Shown here piece after piece: positions 34,372 through 46,091 of a stretch of DNA of 64,000 nucleotides. The translations under genes and the position numbers were made by a program. The stretch comes from Rhytidiadelphus loreus (lineage: Eukaryota; Streptophyta; Bryopsida; Hypnales; Hylocomiaceae). The first letter of the stretch is position 1; each line of letters opens with the position of its first letter. The stretch spans positions 997,001 through 1,061,000 of the forward strand of contig OX344765.1 of NCBI GenBank assembly GCA_947034895.1, in the 5' to 3' direction. Below the pieces are notes generated by a model. The model was given only the letters and a program-made list of their open reading frames with translations, searched no databases and was not told where the DNA came from.

Positions 34372-35417
34372 CACTACTAGAAAATTCAGTGACCAAATTA
34401 ACAAAAATTTAACAGAAAAGTGTTGATTTTTTTGGTTAATTTGGGTACTTTTTAATACAAAACTGTTTATTTTTTTGTTATTTTTTTGTTATTCTTGGCA
34501 CTAAATTTTTCCTTTAAAAACCATTTAAAAAAACAATTCGACCAATTAAAAGCTGCCACGCAAGCAACCCAAGCAGGCAACCCGCCAAGTAGGCACCCCA
34601 TTTGAAGTTGCCGGCAAGGTTTGAACCTTGCACCTCACACTTGGGGTGCAAGGTTCAAACCAATGCACCACACATACACATACATGTGTGTGAGTGGATT
34701 TTTTTACATTTTATCTAGTTAAAGTATTTTTTTTTCCTTTTTTTGTTAAAGACAGCAGATTTCGAAGGCCATTTAAGCATAGAAAAACAATTTTTTTCTT
34801 AAAACTTTGAACTAAGAAAAGTTTATAAATACAAGTATCTTTCATCTCCAAAAATCCGTTTGCAATTTTAAGTCTCCAATAAAAAGTTATAACTGAATTT
34901 CAAGGAGGGTCTTTCATAATGTCAAAAAAAATTCAATGGAACCCCTCTCTGAAATTTAGTCATAACTTTTGAATGGAGACTTAAAATTGCAAACGGATTT
35001 TTGGAGATGAAGGATACTTGTATATAGAAACTTTTCTTAGTTCAAAGTTTTAAGAAAAAAGTTGTTTTGCTATGCCTAAATGGTCTTTGAAGTCTGCTGA
35101 CTTTGAAAATTACCAAGTTGGGAATGATTTATTTATTTTTTCCAAAAACAATCTATTTATAGAATACTAACTATGATAATTTACACATTTATTCAAATAA
35201 AAAATTTTACTTGAGAATTTTTTTAGTCAAAATTAACAAAAAAGTGTTGATTTTTTGTTAATTTAAAAATGCAATACCCAAATTAACAAAAAAAATTGTT
35301 GATTTGGGTAGTTTTTACGAAAATCAACAAAAAATTGTAAAAATGGACGATGTAGTACCCAAATCAACAAAAATTTGTTGATGTTTTGTTAATTTTGGCA
35401 CTGTTTTTCTACTAGTG
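34372..35417. mobile_element. CACTA non-autonomous element, 1.05 kb
   Basis: It begins CACTACTAGAAAATTCAGTG and ends CACTGTTTTTCTACTAGTG, flanked on both sides by TAC (34369-34371 and 35418-35420). Subterminal DNA carries many short motifs around AAATTAACAAAAA and TGTTGATTTTTTGTTAATTT in both directions. Within it are a perfect 17-bp inverted repeat, GGTTTGAACCTTGCACC (about 34618-34664), and a long foldback at 34751-35101. No ORF. Confidence 0.92.
34751..35101. repeat. Long foldback inside the CACTA element, arms of about 165 bp
   Basis: The left arm starts GACAGCAGATTTCGAAGGCC and the right arm ends GGTCTTTGAAGTCTGCTGAC. Pairing continues inward through CTTAAAACTTTGAACTAAG and CAAAAATCCGTTTGCAATTT and their counterparts, almost to the centre. 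A transcript across it would form a long, nearly perfect hairpin. Confidence 0.85.
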
Positions 35418-37199
35418 TACCGACTCCTCCCAATTAGGCGCTCTCTCCAATCTCGCAAACAATGACAAACAACCACATACATAGAGAACTCGAAAACACC
35501 CACAAACACAAACAAACGATGGTGGTGGAACAAGGCGCGGCGGATGCACACAAACGGCTGGAGGAGGTAGGGAGGAGATGACCGCCCTCCGAAATTGCTC
35601 ACACACGCATAGACTAAGCACGCACAACTAAGCACGCACAAGCATGGACAACACGATAGAAACTCACAGTGAAAAGCAAAACACAAGGCACGGCGGATGC
35701 ACACAGCGAAAAGCAAAACACAAGAAAACCCAGATGCGCGGCGCCATGAGAGAGACGACGACCCGACCCTAGGCCGAACCTGCATGCTGAGCCAACATCA
35801 AATTCCAAACCTCCGTTCCAAACCTACGATACCAAACCTCATTTGCTGAGCCTCTCAATGTGCCTTGGTTTAGGATTTAGGATTTGGGGTTTGCAAATTT
35901 CACTCCCGAGCACCATTTAACTTTGATTTGAGTTCAAGGTTTAGTTTGGTATTTGCACAAAATGTAGCTTATTTTTAACCACTAAAGAAATTACTCATGT
36001 TTCACACATAGTTCTAAAAATAAACTTTTGAAAGTTAATAGTTTCTACAGTTTAAGTATAGGAAATTTAATTTTAGGAGTTTCTTGTTCTCTAATTTTTT
36101 TAGGCTTCTAGCACTGAAAAAGACCTATTCCAAAACATGCTACTACATGTATACAAAATGATCGACTACTGTAGCTAAGGTTGCTCGAAATTATGACCCT
36201 GGAACTACAACACAACTTCACGGAAACCATTAAAATAGAATGGTTTAAATTTTTTAACTTAAATAAATTTCAAAAGCTAAAATATGCTAAAACACTCACC
36301 TTGGTCCTTTAAGAATTAAGAATTTGAGCATGTATTAATGGTTTGTGGAGGAACTTGTTTAGTGTATCCAAAAATCAAGATCATAAATAATGCTAAGAAA
36401 AAAATTCTCTTCAAATGAATAATTTATTGAATAAAAATGTGGATTCTACATTCGGTCCCATTTCAATTTCATAGACTAACCTATTACAGTTAGGTTTGAA
36501 AATATAAAGTCATGGACTTCAATCAATAAAAAATGAGACTCCAAGATATTGTGCGTTCTGATCAAAGTTTTCAATTATTAGTAAAAATGTAAATGGTACT
36601 TACTTAGGGTTTAATCCACAATATTGTACATAAATAAATTAGGTAAAATAAAGTAGTATTCTAAGTACGACCTCCATTAAATAATTTTTCATTACTCTTA
36701 AGCTAACTTTTTCCCATTCACAAATCCCACACTAAAGAATTTACCTTTATTTTATTTAATCACACACATATTAAAAATGAAAAGGTTGTCCAAGTATAAG
36801 AAAAAAGTTCCTCTTTCATATCAGCAAATGATGTAGGGTTAAATAAACTTTTGAATTGTGGCTGGATAGGGCCTTTTTTGTAATCCATTAGATTTTTTAA
36901 AGACCGTAACATGATGCAAAAAAATAATATGAAAATACAAATGTGGAGGTGTAATCTAACTTCTACATATTTTTTTGGTGGCTTACACACCCTTCATCTG
37001 ACCCTTTGTGAATACACCTTCAAGACCTTAAATCCTAGGTGTAACTTCACCATCACTTCCAATGCTAAGCAGCTCTTTCCCATCGGCTACAAATGAGAGG
37101 TTCCTGACACTTCTAGTCATAAACAATTTTTTGTAAGCCAAATTCTAGATGCCGTGGCTCCTAGAATGTCTTATCATGCCAAGGTTGCCAGGCTCTAGT
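35418..37199. other. Intergenic, AT-rich; no gene recognised
   Basis: The GC-richer first 400 bp give long frames on the minus strand, but with no protein-like features. The rest is AT-rich with chance frames only. Confidence 0.4.
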
Positions 37200-38933
37200 G
37201 ATGACTGAGATAAAAATTTCTAGCTCGTGAGAACATCCTCTAATGTCCCAGTAGGACTTTTAAAAATCCATTGCCCTGAGTTCGAGGATTTCTGTACATC
37301 AGTCTTAGTTTTCCGCCGTAGTTAATAACTTCGCTGCCAAAATGCGGAATCCTCAATGGGGACACCGTTATCTGCATACATGAAAAGCTAGTAGCAGTCC
37401 AAAGAGCTTGTCAGGAAATTTTTCTTTTATTCTTAAATATAATTAAAAAGAGAAAAAAACAAAGAAAGTGAAAAACTCGCATCAAATGAGACTTTTATGG
37501 GAATAAAAAATCAATATTGATTACCTCACCACATGGATCGCTAAGAGTGCCTTCTTGAAGCCAAGCATCCAAGGACTTGGTAGGTGGTCGTAAAGTGCCT
37601 ATAAATAATAGAAGTATTGTCCGATACGCCTCTTCCTATTACATACTGCAATCAAAGTACATAAGTTGGGCGGCAGAAAGGAAATACAAACGTGAATCAC
37701 TCTTTGATTTGATACACATCAACTTTCTGAGTAAAACATATGTGCTGGGAGTTCTTATGGTACACTTATAGAAGCACAAACGGAAATTGCAACTAGAGAA
37801 CACATAAACTAGAACATTCTCACAAGCAGTCTATGGTGGTGTAATATTGAAGCTGCAAGGAGTTAATTGTTAAATGTATATTAAACCCAATGAAATATTA
37901 TTAGTAACATTCAATAATTTAAGAGATACCCAACAGGCACATGAATCCAGCGCATAAGCAACTAAAAGACAAAATTGATTAGAAAGAAGCAGCAGCAGCA
38001 AGGCCAGTGGGTACAAAAATAGTCATTAAAAAAAATTCCAAAAAAGGCTCCCTTTTTGCTTCATACCTCTCCATCTTCCAAAAGACATATATCATTAAGT
38101 TGCTCATATAATGATGTCAAAATCTGGGATGCAACCTCTGCTGCGCTCTTGTTTAGACATAGAGGAGATCAAACTCCGGAACAGCGTTGTTAACAACAGT
38201 CATGAGGAACTCAGTCCCTGCAAATACCTTGTTATTCCAGCTCAGATAGAATCTTCAAAATCTTGAATGGTAAAAATATAATTTTGGATCCAAAACGAAC
38301 CAGAAAGTGTCAATCATTTTAATATTAGACTAACACTAACTAGGACATGCTTGCCATTAGGCTCAGAAGGGTGACTTAAGGTTCCAGCTTCCCTAGAAAC
38401 CGCCTCTAATTCCTTCTCCAGTGCAGGTTTGCGCAGACACTATTCAATCACTTGAGGATGAATATTCATCACAATGAGGAGATACTAGAATTAAATACTT
38501 ACAACACTTCAAAGAGTAACTTTGAGTGCATTCGTCAAGGCGACCATGTGAAACTTCGTTGCTCCAAAGACATGAAAGCTTTAACAACAAAAATTGAAAA
38601 GTGCATCTAAATCTTTAGTTACTAGAATGGTGCGGAACTGACACTTCAAGGCTTCAGAACTGCGATAACCAAGATCTTCTGACATTTCGCCAAACATCCC
38701 AATGATAACAATTTAAAAAAAGACATGAAACTAAACTATCAAGAGTCATCAGCGCAATGGTCAAGGAAAGTCTCTCACTGTCACAAGATTTTCACTCACC
38801 TCAAGCCGCATAGCCACCGCATTTGCAAAGGCTTCCAGTGTTGGTAAAGTTTGAGATTCTGATTTCAACCAGCTGCCAGTAGATTCAGTTGCCACTTTTT
38901 TAACGAAAATTTCCACCCTCCGCAAGCTGGTTG
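37200..38933 (-). pseudogene. GCP5-like gamma-tubulin complex component, decayed gene fragment
   Basis: Minus-strand exon-like blocks occur in the order expected for GCP5. They are LRRVEIFVKKV plus TLPTLEAFANAVAMRLE with a GTGAGT donor (38800-38933); GYRSSEALKCQFRTI (about 38640-38690); EKELEAVSREAG (about 38390-38440); AAEVASQILTSLYEQLNDI plus CLLEDGE with a GTATGA donor (38067-38150); LDAWLQEGTLSDPCGE with a GTAATC donor (37525-37580); and GVPIEDSAFWQRSY (37325-37370), followed by an in-frame TAA at 37322-37324. GCP5 sits in the gamma-tubulin ring complex that nucleates microtubules. Only the N-terminal half-type segments are present, and the TAA plus lack of continuation suggest a broken copy, though a missed splice site after SY is possible. 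Confidence 0.6.
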
Positions 38934-39002
38934 CTGCAACCGTGAATTTGGAATCACGAAAATTAGCAGCAGCTATGACAAAACCAGAGCACTGCAAGCG
39001 AG

Positions 39003-39350
39003 AAGGCCAAGGAGATTTACGAGAACACTAGGAGATGAAGGTGCGGTGAAGGCGGTAATCAATAGTAGAGGAGGAGGAGTGAAGAACTAAAGAACGAAGT
39101 TGAAGTCAAGCCCTTGGCAAATTGCCGACCAACGAAAGACGGGACAACAAGCCAGAAAATTGACAGCAACTTCGAGGAAACCAGATCACCGCAAGTGAGA
39201 AGACAAGGAAATTTACAAAAACACGAGGTGATGAGGGTGTGGTGAAGGCGCGGCGGTAATCTGCACCAAAGGACGAGACATGAAGAACCAAAGACAGAAG
39301 CTGAAGTCAAGCCTACAACAAATCGCCAACCGACGAAGGACACATCATCA
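39003..39350. repeat. Imperfect tandem duplication, unit about 190 bp
   Basis: Two consecutive segments share GATTTACGAGAACACTAGGA- and GAAATTTACAAAAACACGAGG-like starts, then GGTGCGGTGAAGGCG, AAGTTGAAGTCAAGCC and CCGACCAACGAAAGAC with scattered differences. It lies just upstream of the GCP5 remnant, in the position of a former promoter or first exon. No gene is called. Confidence 0.65.
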
Positions 39351-40230
39351 ACATCAAATTAGGGCCGAATCCAACCAACGAGCAACGACAACCATTGAGA
39401 ATTTCAAGGCCACAAGCTTATGGATTTAGGATTTAGGGTCCAATATGATTTTTATACATGAATAGAACCGCAATTTTATGAGGAACCCAAAAATTCAAAG
39501 TTTTTTGAAAAATTCAAAATTAGGTGAAAGTCCTATTTTAGAATTTAAACCGTTGAAAATCTTATTTCAAGGTTACATGGGCATCCTTGAGGATTGGATT
39601 TTTTAGGGGTTTAAGATTTAGGGCTACCTGAGTATTTTTGAACTAAGATTTGCATAGAATTTTGTTTTTATTGCACCTTTTTATTGCACCTATGTATACG
39701 CAGCTACAGGAATGCAATGTATTCATGGATATACCGTTATATTTTTTTTGAAAAAAATTACACCGATGTAATTTCTTCCATGTAAATGCGTGTATTTATT
39801 TGTAAATGCGCATTTGAGATTGCTATGGTTGGTACCGTCTGCCTATCATTGCAATTTGACTAAAACTAATTATTTATGACTGCTAGTAGAGAAGGTGCAA
39901 TGCCTTAAACCAAGAGTTTTGTGATTAAGTTATTAAAGGATTGTCTTTTAGATATTAATAAAAAGTTGTATGTTGAAGCCTTTAGATATTAAATAAAGTT
40001 TAAGGTTCTTAATTTATTAAGCCTCGAATATTAAGTCTCGAATAGGAGACAATAAGTGTATTTTATTAATTTGATGTTTTTCTTTTATACAACAAATTGG
40101 AAGAATAAAATAAAGAAACGGTTTCATTGTTTCACTTGCAATTGTAACTTGCCTATTTCTACAATACATTTGCAGAATCATATTGCAAAAAATGTCATTA
40201 CAATTTAAAATTGTCCATTTTCTAAATTTT
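39351..40230. other. Intergenic, nothing recognised
   Basis: This is AT-rich sequence without coding-like frames or element ends. Confidence 0.4.
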
Positions 40231-40530
40231 CAGCATCCACCATGAACAAAACACGCACCTACACTCAAAAACCACCAACATTCAATAAAATTGCAAACAT
40301 GACCAACCTCAAGAGGAGGGTGACAATGGCACTCTCCATCTTAGACATCTGCCATCAACATAACAAGCACCTAAGGTCAAAAACCACCAACACTCAAGAA
40401 AATTACAGACATGACCAATCCTAAAAGGAGGGTGACAATGACACCTTCCATCCCAAGCATCCGCCATCAACACAAAACACACCTAAGCTCAAAAACCACC
40501 AACACTCAATAAAATTGCAAACATGATCAA
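40231..40530 (+). repeat. Tandem repeat, about 2.7 copies of a unit near 112 bp
   Basis: Repeated blocks are CTCAAAAACCACCAACA, GACATGACCAA and AGGAGGGTGACAATG, each recurring at about 110-bp steps. The array stops right at the start of LTR copy B (40532). Confidence 0.7.
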
Positions 40531-40531
40531 C

Positions 40532-42746
40532 TGTGAGCCCTCAAGTTGGCACTTGAAACTATGAACTTATTTTTCGCGATTTTTAGTTAGTTTTTAGGTT
40601 GAAAATATGAAAAAATACATAAAAATAGAGTTATTGAGAGTTTTGGTAGAAGTCCCTATCAAAGTAGTGAGGAATGGCCTTAAATGCGTGAAACACGTAA
40701 AACTTCACATTTTCACTAATTTTAAGTCTTATTAGTAAATTTGGGTAGTTAATTAGTAATTCCGAACGAAAAAAGAATATGAGAGTTAGCCAGTTCTAGT
40801 GTCTTGTTCATGTGATATAGCATCTATAAGTACGCATGTAACAAATTGGCTAAATGATAGAGTCTAATAAGAGTCAGTCAAAATTCAACTTGAAATAATT
40901 GAGTTTGAATCCTCAATTTAACTAATTCTAGACAAATCCATAGTCCATAATTAATACCCTATCTACAATTGAATGATGAAAATATGATATGCATATAGTC
41001 TTAATGTAGATTTTTGAGTTAAAATGAATTTAAATCATCATTTTAGATCAAATAGAATTTAAAATAAATAAATAATAGACAAGTATTAGCTACCAACCGA
41101 TACATTTTCAATTACAAGATTTGTCCATAATTTGTGGATAAGTCTATAATTAATTAAATTGGGGCTTTGTTGTTTGCAGGTAACTTTGAGAATAAAGTCA
41201 TTTATAAACCAAGATGGAGGAAAAGGTGATTGGAGCATACAGAGAGGTGCTTTTCTAGGTCAAAGCATGCCAGAAGGTCAAATTGAAATCCGATCATCCA
41301 AAATTCTCCCGGTATTAAGAATAATTTTCCCCCCGGGTGGAAATTATTAAGAAATTGCTAAAAATAGCATTCTTATTAGAAATTTGGTTTTGCCTTTAAT
41401 TGATGGACATCTTATAGAAGAATGCCCAAAAGTTTCGGGATTTTACAAAACTTCACGATGACTCCATGGGAAGTCAACTGCTTAAATTTGCAATTGTAAA
41501 TTCCTAGAAATTACAAATGTTGTGGTAAAATCTCACTAAAAATTAGGATAGTGTTTTGTGTGCCAGTAAAGAGCCTTGTCAAGTTTAAAGACATTCTGAC
41601 ATTCCCAAGTACCAGAATTAAGACTAACAACGAATTTTACAAGAATTTACAACTTGGCGGCGGGTTGACCGGCGTACTAGGAGTTAACGGTGTCTGAATG
41701 GAGCGATTTACGGGTCAATTCTTACTTCCATGAATATTCTAAACCACCCTAGACAGACAGTGTCATAAAAAAACTACAAACTACAAAAGTTAGATTTTTT
41801 ACCTTTTTTCAGAGTAATTGTGACTCAAATTTGCGCTTAAAAATGGTTGAGGAGGCAGGGGTTAGGGGTCCTTTAGGCTAATTGGGGTCTTTTGAACAAG
41901 ATGGCGCAGTTGCTTTTTTAGTTTCAAATTGTCCCTAAAAGATAGATAGGATTAGCCCTTAGTTTGACATTTTTATGGTAATTTTGGATTAATCTAGGTT
42001 GATTTTACAAATATCTTTTGTAAAATCGAAGATTGGATTTGCTCAAGATACTTGTCTTGTGTAAGAAGCCATCTTTTGAACTAAAGAAAGACAATTTGGA
42101 ACTAACCTTAAGTTAATTTGCAAAATATCTCGGTTAATTAGGTAGATTTTCAAAATATCTTTGGGAAAAATCTAATATTTGATTTGGGGAAGATTCTAAG
42201 GCCATTTAGGGCCTAAAAGGAACCCACTTGAGGACCTTCTTTCCCATTAAACAAAGATTATTTAGAAAATACTTTAGGATAGTTTGGTAAAAAATATTTA
42301 GATTGAAAGTAAAAAAATATTTATGAACAACTTACCGGGGGGGCCGGGAGTGAGTATATAAGGCCCTTCCTTGAGGTTGTTCGGGGCCCTCATTCTCTTA
42401 TTTCATTCTTGTTGTTGTTCTTTTTATGCTACTGACACTTTGTCGGAGCACTTTTAAGCCAAATTTTAGCTATTTCTTTTTATTCTCTTGAACTTTGAAG
42501 GTCCGGAGGGCCCCTTCAAAGCTTTGTTTTCTTTTCTTGTTTGAATTTGGAAGCTTCAAGCCCCAAAACTTTGATTTTCAAGAGTTTAGCAAGAGGAAAT
42601 CCCCTAACTCTATTGTTGTTTGAATTAATTAATTTCTTTCTTGAATTTGGAGGCTTCAAGTCCCAAAATTTTGGTATTAAGAGAGTTGTGGGAATAGTTC
42701 CCAAACTCTAAATTGATTTTCGTGTTCTTTTGGATACTAACCAACA
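40532..42746 (+). mobile_element. LTR-like repeat, copy B
   Basis: It starts TGTGAGCCCTCAAGTTGGCA and ends near CCAACA at 42746, with TTGATAAC shortly after. Blocks shared in order with copy A (11856-13445) are listed there. Copy B is about 600 bp longer, through extra sequence around 41900-42350 and 42480-42720. A TATA-type motif lies at 42355. The two copies are more than 27 kb apart with unrelated DNA between them, so they are separate insertions rather than the two ends of one element. Confidence 0.55.
42355..42363 (+). promoter_or_regulatory. TATA box of LTR copy B
   Basis: TATATAAGG stands in the position matching the TATA motif of copy A, followed by a similar CCCTTCCTT- and CATTCTC-containing stretch. 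An LTR promoter is inferred. Confidence 0.4.
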
Positions 42747-43043
42747 ATTTGTGCGAATTGATAACAGCTTGTGAACTCAAAACTTTAAAGCGGCAAGGCT
42801 AGACTTTGCCAAAAGATTTTGGGCATCACCACGTGCCAAAATTCGTTGTATAACAGTTATTTGGTTTGACTAATTACTAATATTCAGTTAAACATTGTTA
42901 TGTGTACCTCCTTTAGTGATTAAACTTAGAACTTTGTTTGAAATTTTGGAGTTTAATTTTTAATGTTCGGTTAAACATTGTCATATGTACCTCTTTTCAA
43001 AATTAAGCTTTCAAAATACTAGTTTGGTCCTTGGATATCGGTT

Positions 43044-43325
43044 ATTCTTGGAGTTGCTCCCACATAGCGGAGCTTTGACTTTGGACACCTGGAAATAGGT
43101 ACTTGAAACTTTAATTTGTTTGTTTGTTCCTGGGGTTGTTCCCGCACGGCGGAGCTTTGACTTTGGACACTTGAAAACGGAACTGTGAAACTTTAATTTG
43201 TTCGTTTGTTCCTGGGGTTGCTCCCGCACAGCGGAGCTTTGACTTATAATAGTTAAAATTGTCTTGGAAAACCCCATTAATTCCTAGGGTTGCCCCACAA
43301 GGCGAAGCTTTGACTTGCCAAAGTG
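43044..43325 (+). repeat. Four degenerate tandem units of about 72-83 bp
   Basis: Each unit starts with TTCYTGGRGTTGCTCCC-like sequence followed by GCGGAGCTTTGACTT. Starts are at about 43044, 43127, 43209 and 43281. The array follows LTR copy B, so it may be part of that element's leader region. Confidence 0.8.
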
Positions 43326-46091
43326 GAAACAACGGACTAATATTCTTTTGGGACTTATTTAAAGACCAAATTCCATTGATTTGTTTCCTTTCGGTTGTGT
43401 GCGTGGTGGAGGTACTTTGTTTCCAAATGTGCCAATTATTGCTTTGTTTTCATCTAATTTGCTAGACTCCAAGTTATTTTAAAAATTCACAAAATTTAGT
43501 GATTCTTGTTGTTTTCCGTGTTTTCATGATATTAACAAAAAACTAACTTTTCTCTAGTTTCTTTAAAGGATTTATTTCCCTTAAGAGTGCTAACCTTGAG
43601 TTTTTGTTAAAAATTTAATTTTCATTGAGTTACCAAAAATTTCAGTCTTAATAGGAATTTTTTCCAAAGGAAAAATTAGTTTAGTAAAGGGGGGTCGGGA
43701 CAGCTCGAAGGCAGATAGTAGAGATCAAGGAAATGAGGCAAGGAACCAGGAACGCAAGGAAACGCGTGGAGAACCAGTAGGACAGACCAGCAAAATGATG
43801 AGACGGACTAGCAAGTCGACTTGGGGACCAACAAGACGGAAGTAGGACAGAACAACAGGGCAGAAGAACTCGCTATGTGGCAACCAGTCATCGAGCTTCC
43901 GTTTGTGGGTGAGTCAGGGTTCAGTCTGTGGTGAGTCAATTTGTGTGAGCCAGAGCTCCAAGGCGTGGGGAAATTAGGAGTCTAGGTCGTGAGAAGTTGG
44001 GCTCCAAGGCTAGCAACGATGTTGAACTAATTTTGGTTTTCATTATTTTCTAAAAACTAAGGCTACTAAACTAATCAAACTTGTTGGAAGAAACAACTAA
44101 AGCTATATGTCAACCAAATAATTGACTAAGTGGATGTTGGTACAATATTAAAACAATCAACAACTTGTAAGCACCATCATCTCTCATAAACCTTCCAAAA
44201 AACTTGAACAAACTCAATGAGAGTTGAAGAGGAAGAATAATCATACTTCAAGGAGTGGGAGAGAGTGTTGGAGAAGGAAGGAGAAGGAAACGTGGCAATT
44301 AAGCCATTAAACAATAGTTGTTGGGGAATCAACACTATTGAATAAATTCCTTCATTCTTTATTCTTTGTTGGTTAGTCATTAATTAGATTCTAAGTGGTT
44401 TGTTGGTTAGTTTGAATTTTGTTTTATTAGGCCTAATAGAGCCAAATAGATAAAACAAAAATGTCAACTATTGTCTAATGGACAATTAACAAATACTAAC
44501 AATTAGAGAAATTAGATTTTATTAGATTTTATTTTGTAGGTTAAGCTTTGAGGTAATTCTCTAATTACAACCCCAAGTAATTAGCCAATTACACCAAGAT
44601 TTCAGGAATTGATTAAGAAGAAGGAGAAAATCAACAATATCAACCAACAAATCAAACTAAAAAGTGGAATTGGAATGGCGTAGAACATGGAGATCGAAGG
44701 GCCATATGAGACCATTCATTTAGTAATTTTGGAAGATGGAGCCATCGAAAACTTCGTAGGAGAGGTAAGTATAATTTTAGTTTAATTTTGATTTTTAATT
44801 CCTTTAATTGCTAAAACATTGCTGAAAACATTTTAAATTAACCAATAGAAGTAGATTTTTAGGATTAAGAATTTAGATTTAAACCAAAGTTTAATAATCT
44901 TAGGTCTAACCAAATAGGAATTATTGGATAAAATTAATAATTAAAATTCACGCAATAATTTTATCCATTAATAATTTTTTTGCCAAAAGCAAAAGATCTA
45001 TAATTATTACTTTAAAAGAAAGATAATTTCTTACATTTCTCACAAAAAACAATAAAAAACCCAAAAAACTATTAATTTTAGAATTATAACTTAGAAGTAG
45101 GATTAATAAAAAACAATTAGGAATATTTTTAAGAAATAACTAAGGAATCTTTTGAGACTAGAATCGTTTAAATAGTCTTCTGAAGATTTCAAAACCTACT
45201 TTTACTTTAAGATTACTTTAATTTTAAAGGAATAAAGTGTGGATGAAGGTTGACTTAAATTTGGATGAAAATCCTAAAAATAGGTCAAAACAAGCAAAAA
45301 ATCATTAGTTAATTTAATTAACAATTTAACCACAAGATTTAGATTTATTTTGAATTCATTTGCTATTTTTAGTCTACGGATGAAGTTTTTAGGATAGAAT
45401 TAGGGACAAATTTCATCAATAGATATCTTTCAATAGAAATATCAGAATTCAACTTGCTTTACCATTTTGGAAAGGGCAAAGTGTATTCTACACATTAGCT
45501 TAGATAGATTTTAACATTAGATTAGGATTTGCTTACTCATCTAGGTCTTGAACCTTTTAACCTTTAGATTGTTTTGAAGTAGTTAGAATTAGATTATCAT
45601 CATCACAAACAAAAACACAAAATTCGTAATTTTTGCACTTGGCCAAGTGCATTAATTGTACTGCAAAATACGTGCATTTTTCTGACTTTTAAAGAAATGG
45701 TCCACCATTTTTACAAGTAATTTTCAATTTTTTTCCTTGTTCATTGTACAATATTAACCTTCCATTTCTACTACCTACAGTACACTTGTATGCAAGATTT
45801 ATTTAAAAACACACGAACTAATTGTACAAATTTGTAATTTTCCAATATGGAATCATTCAAAAGCTCAATCGCTAATATATACAACACACTTGATGTTCCT
45901 TGTTCACTTCATTTTTAAACAATCATTTACATTATATTCTGAAACATTGGTACTAGGTTCGGAAAAAACAACACACCATCAATTTATTATCATTGAAGTA
46001 CTACAGTAAAACAAACAAATCCTCATACAAGTTGTCCAACTTTGTTCTTGGCAAACTAAACAATACTTTCCATATGAAGTTTATCAAACCA
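43326..46091. other. Intergenic, no firm gene
   Basis: At 43685-43930 a purine-rich stretch begins AAAGGGGGG and continues with GACCAGCAA- and GACGGA-type words, possibly a decayed retroelement polypurine region. The remainder is AT-rich. One short exon-like frame (44687-44764) is listed separately. Confidence 0.35.
44687..44764 (+). CDS. Possible short first exon
   Basis: ATG opens a 26-codon frame reading MEIEGPYETIHLVILEDGAI plus ENFVGE. It ends exactly at a consensus GTAAGT donor (44765). The protein-like composition in AT-rich surroundings is suggestive, but no downstream exon was found, so this may be chance or a remnant. Confidence 0.2.

Noticed and set aside
33757..34404. 215-codon minus-strand ORF rich in Leu, Val, Cys and Phe
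   Set aside because: It is the translation of GCAAAA- and ACAACA-type simple sequence and runs into the CACTA element at 34372. It has no domain features and no ATG context.
34618..34664. Possible tRNA gene around the GGTTTGAACC palindrome
   Set aside because: It is a simple 17-bp inverted repeat inside a CACTA element, without tRNA arms or an anticodon loop.
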